From Flavobacteriales bacterium (lineage in GTDB: Bacteria > Bacteroidota > Bacteroidia > Flavobacteriales_D > Sanyastnellaceae), in contig JAKVAX010000012.1 of assembly GCA_022447625.1 (NCBI GenBank), positions 1-64,000 on the forward strand: a stretch of 64,000 nt of DNA, written 5' to 3'. Position 1 is the first letter of the stretch, and each line of letters begins with the position of its first letter. Positions 60,297 to 64,000 of the stretch are shown here, piece by piece. The position numbers and the translations under genes are program-made. The notes beneath the pieces were generated by a model, which saw nothing but the letters and a program-made list of their open reading frames with translations, was not told the origin of the DNA and made no database searches.

Positions 60297-61504
60297 AATG
60301 GAAAGTAGCCACAAGCATGGCTTCCCGTCTACTCGTGATGTTGTTCACGGTTGCTGTCGTGTTGATGGTAACGAATAAGATTGGCGCTGAAGGACAAGGA
60401 ATAGCGGCCTTGGTGCAGCTTGGTATTCTGTTGATTGTCTCCATCACCAACTTCATTGGCGGCGGTGCCGTAGTGTACCTTTTGCCACGTATTGGTACGC
60501 GTCCGCTAGTATTACCGGCTTACGTTTGGAGTACCGCTATCGCGGGAATCTTCTATGGCTTCTTTCAGCTCGTACCCATTGTTCCAGCGGAGTTTGTGCT
60601 CGATGTGGTGATCTTAGGTTGGCTGCAAGCGATGTTCACCTTCCACTTGCAGATACTAGTCGGACAAGAACGGATTCACCGTTTCAACGTAATCGTGACC
60701 TTACAGGCTTTTTGGCTAGCGGCTATGTTGGCCTACTTGATTTTTGTGGCGGAAGCGGTTGAGATCAGATCGTACATCAATGCCCTCTACGTTTCTTTTG
60801 GAATGACCTACCTCATCGCAATGATTTCAAGTTGGAAGCACATGATGGTACCGAGTGAAATCACTCCTCGAGCGGCATTCGATGAGCTGTGGAAATTCGG
60901 AAGGTATGCTCAACTGGGTAATATCCTTCAACTCTTGACCTACCGGTCGAATATCTGGATCGTAGAAAAGCTCATCGGCCTCAGCGCAAGTGGGATTTAC
61001 TCCCTTTCCCTCTATGCCAGTGAATCTATTTGGAACGTTGGAAAGAGCCTCGCACTTGTTCAAGGAGCACGCATCGCCAACACCAACGACGATGCCTACA
61101 ATCGCCAGCTCACCAGCAAGTTTATGAAACTGTCTATCGCGGGCTCCGTTGTTCTCATCGGAATCATGCTCGCCCTCCCTGACCCCTTCTACCAATGGCT
61201 CTTCGGCGAAGAAATGGCCGGACTCTATTGGGTTCTTCTTTGGGTTTCTCCAGGTATCCTAGCCAATGCCTGTAGTATGATTTACTCGCACTACTTCAGT
61301 GGCGTAGGCCTCCACAGAAACAACACCATCGGCTCCGGTGCCGGTCTAGCAGCCCTCTTAATCGTTGTCTATCCCCTCATCACTAACTACGGCGTCGAAG
61401 GAGGCGCCATGGCTGCTAGTGTTGCGTATATCGTCCAACTCATCACAATGGAGATACTTTTTAGACGAGGGTCGAGAGACGAGAGTCTAGGGACTAATCG
61501 ATAA
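60293..61504 (+). CDS. Oligosaccharide flippase-like membrane protein
   Basis: 403 aa with about 12 hydrophobic segments, the MATE-like polysaccharide-flippase (Wzx) architecture. It would flip lipid-linked glycans across the inner membrane. The ATG lies in the 3' end of the glycosyltransferase gene (ATGA overlap). About the last 13 residues (RRGSRDESLGTNR) and the stop codon are encoded by the heptad array AGACGAG..., so the native C terminus was replaced or extended by repeat DNA. Confidence 0.83.
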   Translation: MKWKVATSMASRLLVMLFTVAVVLMVTNKIGAEGQGIAALVQLGILLIVSITNFIGGGAVVYLLPRIGTRPLVLPAYVWSTAIAGIFYGFFQLVPIVPAEFVLDVVILGWLQAMFTFHLQILVGQERIHRFNVIVTLQAFWLAAMLAYLIFVAEAVEIRSYINALYVSFGMTYLIAMISSWKHMMVPSEITPRAAFDELWKFGRYAQLGNILQLLTYRSNIWIVEKLIGLSASGIYSLSLYASESIWNVGKSLALVQGARIANTNDDAYNRQLTSKFMKLSIAGSVVLIGIMLALPDPFYQWLFGEEMAGLYWVLLWVSPGILANACSMIYSHYFSGVGLHRNNTIGSGAGLAALLIVVYPLITNYGVEGGAMAASVAYIVQLITMEILFRRGSRDESLGTNR

Positions 61505-61674
61505 TCGTTGAACTATAGTCGATAACTGAGGCACTAACTAAAGCCTATAGCCTAACGCCAAAAGTCTCCTAATCACCCTATCCAGCCGCAGGCAAACTAA
61601 TCATGCTTTTTCCGACGTCCGGCGTCCGGCATCCGGATTACACAGCATTACTAACGCCTGTAGCCTAAAGCCTC
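61463..61674. repeat. Long heptad island with in-register change of words
   Basis: From 61463, about sixteen 7-bp units run to 61574: AGACGAG-type in the coding sequence of the flippase, then TCGATAA/ACTATAG-type, then AAAGCCT/ATAGCCT-type. It continues with CAGCCGCAGGC, GGCGTCC heptads (61614-61637), and AACGCCT/GTAGCCT heptads (61651-61672) oriented with bshB1. Confidence 0.9.
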
Positions 61675-62389
61675 AAAGGAGAGCTGTCAGATCCTTCACC
61701 CCTACAAATCTAGCACTCGTAAACCCTTCGCCGTATTTGACTCCGATGGGTCTTCCGAATTGCATGGCGCGTGATTCGATGAAGTCGAAGAACTCTTTTC
61801 CGCTGATTGGGGTTTCAGGTTCTTCTGAGTTTGGATCATAGAATTGACTGCTGAAGGCTTTGATGGAATCCATCTTCTTTCCGTAGAAGTCAGAAATATC
61901 GACTACCACATCTGGATCGATGAAATAATCTTGAATGTAGTGGTATACTGCTCTCGGACGCCAAAATTGTTGTGCTTTTCCGTCGAGTTCTGTTTCAATT
62001 CGGCGTAAACCCGAGAGAAAACAAGCTTCAGCCTGAAGTTTGGCTCCTTTTCCATGATCTGGATGACGATCGTTCACGGAATTCGCTAGAACGATATCTG
62101 GCTGGTATTTTCTGATCATGCGAATGATCGCACGAATGTTCTCTTCTGTGTGTCGGAAGAAGCCGTCGGCCATGCGCAAATTCTCGCGGGCCGACAAGCC
62201 TAAAATCTTTGCGGAAGCGGCTGCTTCTTGATCGCGAAGGTCTGCACTACCACGGCTACCCAATTCACCTCGTGTGAGATCAACGATCCCCACTTTCTTC
62301 CCCGATGCCACCATAGATGCGATGGTACCTCCAGCTGAGATCTCTGCATCATCTGGGTGAGCTGCCAATGCTAGTACGTCAAGCTTCAT
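61673..62389 (-). CDS. bshB1: Bacillithiol biosynthesis deacetylase BshB1
   Basis: Removes the acetyl group from GlcNAc-malate to give GlcN-malate, step two of bacillithiol synthesis. 238 aa from the ATG at 62389, whose first base is the last base of the gpx stop (TAATG). PIG-L/LmbE metal motif AAHPDDAE (His11, Asp13, Asp14) and NSVNDRHPDHGKGA; TRGELGSRG is the BshB1 motif. The last bases and TGA stop abut a heptad array. Confidence 0.93.
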   Translation of the reverse strand: MKLDVLALAAHPDDAEISAGGTIASMVASGKKVGIVDLTRGELGSRGSADLRDQEAAASAKILGLSARENLRMADGFFRHTEENIRAIIRMIRKYQPDIVLANSVNDRHPDHGKGAKLQAEACFLSGLRRIETELDGKAQQFWRPRAVYHYIQDYFIDPDVVVDISDFYGKKMDSIKAFSSQFYDPNSEEPETPISGKEFFDFIESRAMQFGRPIGVKYGEGFTSARFVGVKDLTALL

Positions 62390-62991
62390 TATTCGCTCAA
62401 CCAATTAATGATCTCTTCGTCGATCGGAAGCGTTCGTGGTTGAATTTCCTTCACCAAGTTTCCCTTCTCATCGACCAAGAACTTATGGAAGTTCCACTTT
62501 ACTTTGTAATCAGCAACTCCGTTCTGTGCCTTCTGAGTTAGCCAAGCATATACCGGATGGATATCATCCCCTTTCACCGCTACTTTTGACATCATTGGGA
62601 AAGTCACCCCGTAGTTCTTTTGACAGAAGCTTGCGATTTCTTCGTTTGATCCTGGCTCTTGTCCAGCAAAGTCATTTGATGGAAAGCCGATGATCTCAAA
62701 CTTCTCTCCTCCGTACTCATTATAGAGTTCCTGCAGCTGCTCGTACTGAGGCGTCAGCCCGCATTCAGAAGCGGTATTAACTACCATTACCTTTTTCCCT
62801 GCGAGGGAAGATAAATCGAAAGAATCCCCCATGAGGGTTTCCACCGTAAAGTCGTGAAGTGTTTTGTTCATAGTGTCGACAACAGCTGTAGGTTGCTTTG
62901 GTTCATCGAGCAAGTCGATGCCTGACATCCCCAAGAGCGAGAAAGCGAAAATGGGAAGGGCCAAGAGTTGAATCATTCTTCTTGTTCTCAT
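62389..62991 (-). CDS. Glutathione-peroxidase-family thiol peroxidase
   Basis: Reduces hydrogen or lipid peroxides. 200 aa from the ATG at 62991 with a hydrophobic N-terminal segment (MIQLLALPIFAFSLLGMSG) that may be a signal or anchor, suggesting a periplasmic site. Catalytic Cys77 (NTASECGLTPQY) and the Gln/Trp pair (GFPSNDFAGQEPG and KWNFHKFLV). It uses Cys, not selenocysteine. Transcribed with bshB1 (TAATG junction), which suggests the reducing partner may be bacillithiol or thioredoxin. Confidence 0.9.
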   Translation of the reverse strand: MRTRRMIQLLALPIFAFSLLGMSGIDLLDEPKQPTAVVDTMNKTLHDFTVETLMGDSFDLSSLAGKKVMVVNTASECGLTPQYEQLQELYNEYGGEKFEIIGFPSNDFAGQEPGSNEEIASFCQKNYGVTFPMMSKVAVKGDDIHPVYAWLTQKAQNGVADYKVKWNFHKFLVDEKGNLVKEIQPRTLPIDEEIINWLSE

Positions 62992-62997
62992 GCGGTT

Positions 62998-63028
62998 CAA
63001 AAGTACAACACTAATAATCCCAACCCAA
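62998..63028 (-). promoter_or_regulatory. Promoter of the gpx-bshB1 operon
   Basis: Minus-strand TTG at 63026-63028, 20 nt, TACTTTTG at 62998-63005; 6 nt to the gpx ATG. Leaderless or nearly so. Confidence 0.7.
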
Positions 63029-63157
63029 GACAATAAGTTTCATAATTCGACGCTTATTCAACAGTGAATCGTTGAATTCCAAAGTGAACCTGCAAACCTC
63101 ACTCGGCCCTGAACCAGCCATCTCAACGACCCCGTGTTTAGAACTTTTAGCGTTTCC

Positions 63158-63191
63158 TTGCGTATATGGAAGCCTTTGAAACCTATTTTTG
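63158..63191 (+). promoter_or_regulatory. Promoter of the M23 peptidase gene
   Basis: TTG at 63158-63160, 23 nt, TATTTTTG at 63184-63191, then 16 nt to the ATG. Confidence 0.7.
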
Positions 63192-63207
63192 CCAAATCTA
63201 CAAGAGC

Positions 63208-64000
63208 ATGTTGAAAACGACTGGAACCACACTTACGCTTTCATTCTTCCTACTATTAGGGTTGAACTCCTACGCACAAAGCACTGGAGGAGGATTCGAG
63301 GATAGCCGCAAAGAATCAGGTATTACTGAAAAGGCCCTGACTGATGAAAGTATCTGGGATATCAATGATAGCCTGATGCACATCCCCGCATATGATGATT
63401 ATTGTGAATGGGATACGCGTAACATTCACGCATACGATTTTGACTACCGTGAACTAACGGATACCGTGCACATGACCCTTCGTCACGAAGAGTGTGATTA
63501 CGCTACCCCATTCTACGGAAGAATCACATCAAATTTCGGAGAACGTGGAGCTAAATACCACTATGGGATCGACATCAAGCTATATACAGGTGACCCGGTA
63601 AAGGTGGCTTTTGAAGGACTAGTACGTATTGCTCAGTACTCACGCACTTACGGAAACGTAGTAGTGGTTCGTCATTCAAACGGTCTAGAAACACTGTACG
63701 CTCACTTGAGCGCTCGCAAGGTGAAGCCAGGTGATTACGTTCAGGCCGGAGACGTCATTGGTCTTGGTGGAAACACTGGACGTAGTACAGGATCGCACCT
63801 ACACTTCGAATGTCGTTACAAAGGAGAGCCGATTGATCCAAAATTAATAATTAAATGGGAAACTGGTGAATTGAATATCGACGAATTGGACTTGAATGCC
63901 GAGCACTTCGCTTACCTTAAAGAAGCACGTGCGATCAAGTACCACCGCATTCGTTCCGGAGATACCCTGAGCGGTATTGCACGTCGTTACGGAACAAGTG
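63208..64000 (+). CDS. M23 endopeptidase with LysM domain (partial, cut by window end)
   Basis: Zinc endopeptidase that cuts peptidoglycan cross-links. Open from ATG 63208 to the window end (264 codons seen). Signal peptide (MLKTTGTTLTLSFFLLLGLNSYAQ). Zinc ligands: H118xxxD122 (HYGID) and H197LH199 (SHLHFEC). TYGNVVVVRHSNGLETLYAHL is the family core. The last visible residues, YHRIRSGDTLSGIARRYGTS, begin a LysM peptidoglycan-binding module. The stop lies outside the window. Confidence 0.93.
   Translation, partial: MLKTTGTTLTLSFFLLLGLNSYAQSTGGGFEDSRKESGITEKALTDESIWDINDSLMHIPAYDDYCEWDTRNIHAYDFDYRELTDTVHMTLRHEECDYATPFYGRITSNFGERGAKYHYGIDIKLYTGDPVKVAFEGLVRIAQYSRTYGNVVVVRHSNGLETLYAHLSARKVKPGDYVQAGDVIGLGGNTGRSTGSHLHFECRYKGEPIDPKLIIKWETGELNIDELDLNAEHFAYLKEARAIKYHRIRSGDTLSGIARRYGTS

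Overview
The window is chromosomal DNA from a member of the Bacteroidota, most likely a marine Flavobacteriales (Cryomorphaceae/Schleiferiaceae-like). This rests on three things seen in the sequence: Bacteroidota-type promoters (TTG, 17-23 nt, TAnnTTTG), type IX secretion (T9SS) sorting domains on several secreted proteins, and lineage genes such as fused secD-secF, DUF5606, bshB1 and short-form AMP nucleosidase. The genus assignment is inference. No insertion sequence, prophage, integrase or CRISPR array was found.

Layout. 0.2-3 kb: a large T9SS type B surface protein. 3-10 kb: an accessory stretch of poorly recognisable small secreted, membrane or cytosolic proteins, with one decayed fragment and two non-coding arrays with about 27-bp spacing. 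10-18 kb: aroK, clpB, an FAH-family hydrolase, an MDR oxidoreductase, a DUF3667-like gene broken by one in-frame stop, and an AlaDh/PNT dehydrogenase. 18-25.5 kb: TonB-like and DUF2807 envelope proteins, a Cys/Lys/Ser-rich secreted protein, lhgO, a UMF1-type transporter and two OmpA-family paralogues. 25.5-34 kb: housekeeping (hemE, holA, amn, orphan HsdR_N protein, DUF5606, M3 oligopeptidase, Sua5, dinB, 3-hydroxyacyl-CoA dehydrogenase). 34-40 kb: a T9SS cargo cluster (subtilisin, fibre-like repeat protein, small sorting-domain protein, M43 protease) with an orphan LuxR-type response regulator. 40-55 kb: ion channel, acyl-CoA ligase, PAP2, CrcB, PafA-like phosphatase, M61 peptidase, DUF2752, DUF4159, secDF, tatA, Ca/Na antiporter, AlkB, panB and a pseudouridine synthase. 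55-64 kb: a four-helix-bundle protein, trxB, M15 peptidase, corA, tRNA-His, a glycosyltransferase plus flippase pair, bshB1-gpx, and the start of an M23/LysM endopeptidase cut by the window end.

The most unusual content lies between genes. Many 3' intergenic regions are mosaics of short tandem words, mostly with a strict 7-bp period. Different word families follow one another in the same 7-bp register. They begin at, inside or just after the stop codon of the neighbouring gene, and at several loci they encode its last residues. Separately, an exact 13-mer (CGCTAGCGCGGAA, containing the palindrome CGCTAGCG) occurs nine times, three times in promoter regions and six times inside genes. A third theme is apparently leaderless transcription: in six genes the TAnnTTTG box lies only 4-7 nt before the start codon.

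Functionally the genes combine envelope biogenesis and secretion (SecDF, TatA, T9SS cargo, OmpA, M23, M15), thiol redox homeostasis (TrxB, BshB1, glutathione-peroxidase-like protein) and ordinary metabolism.
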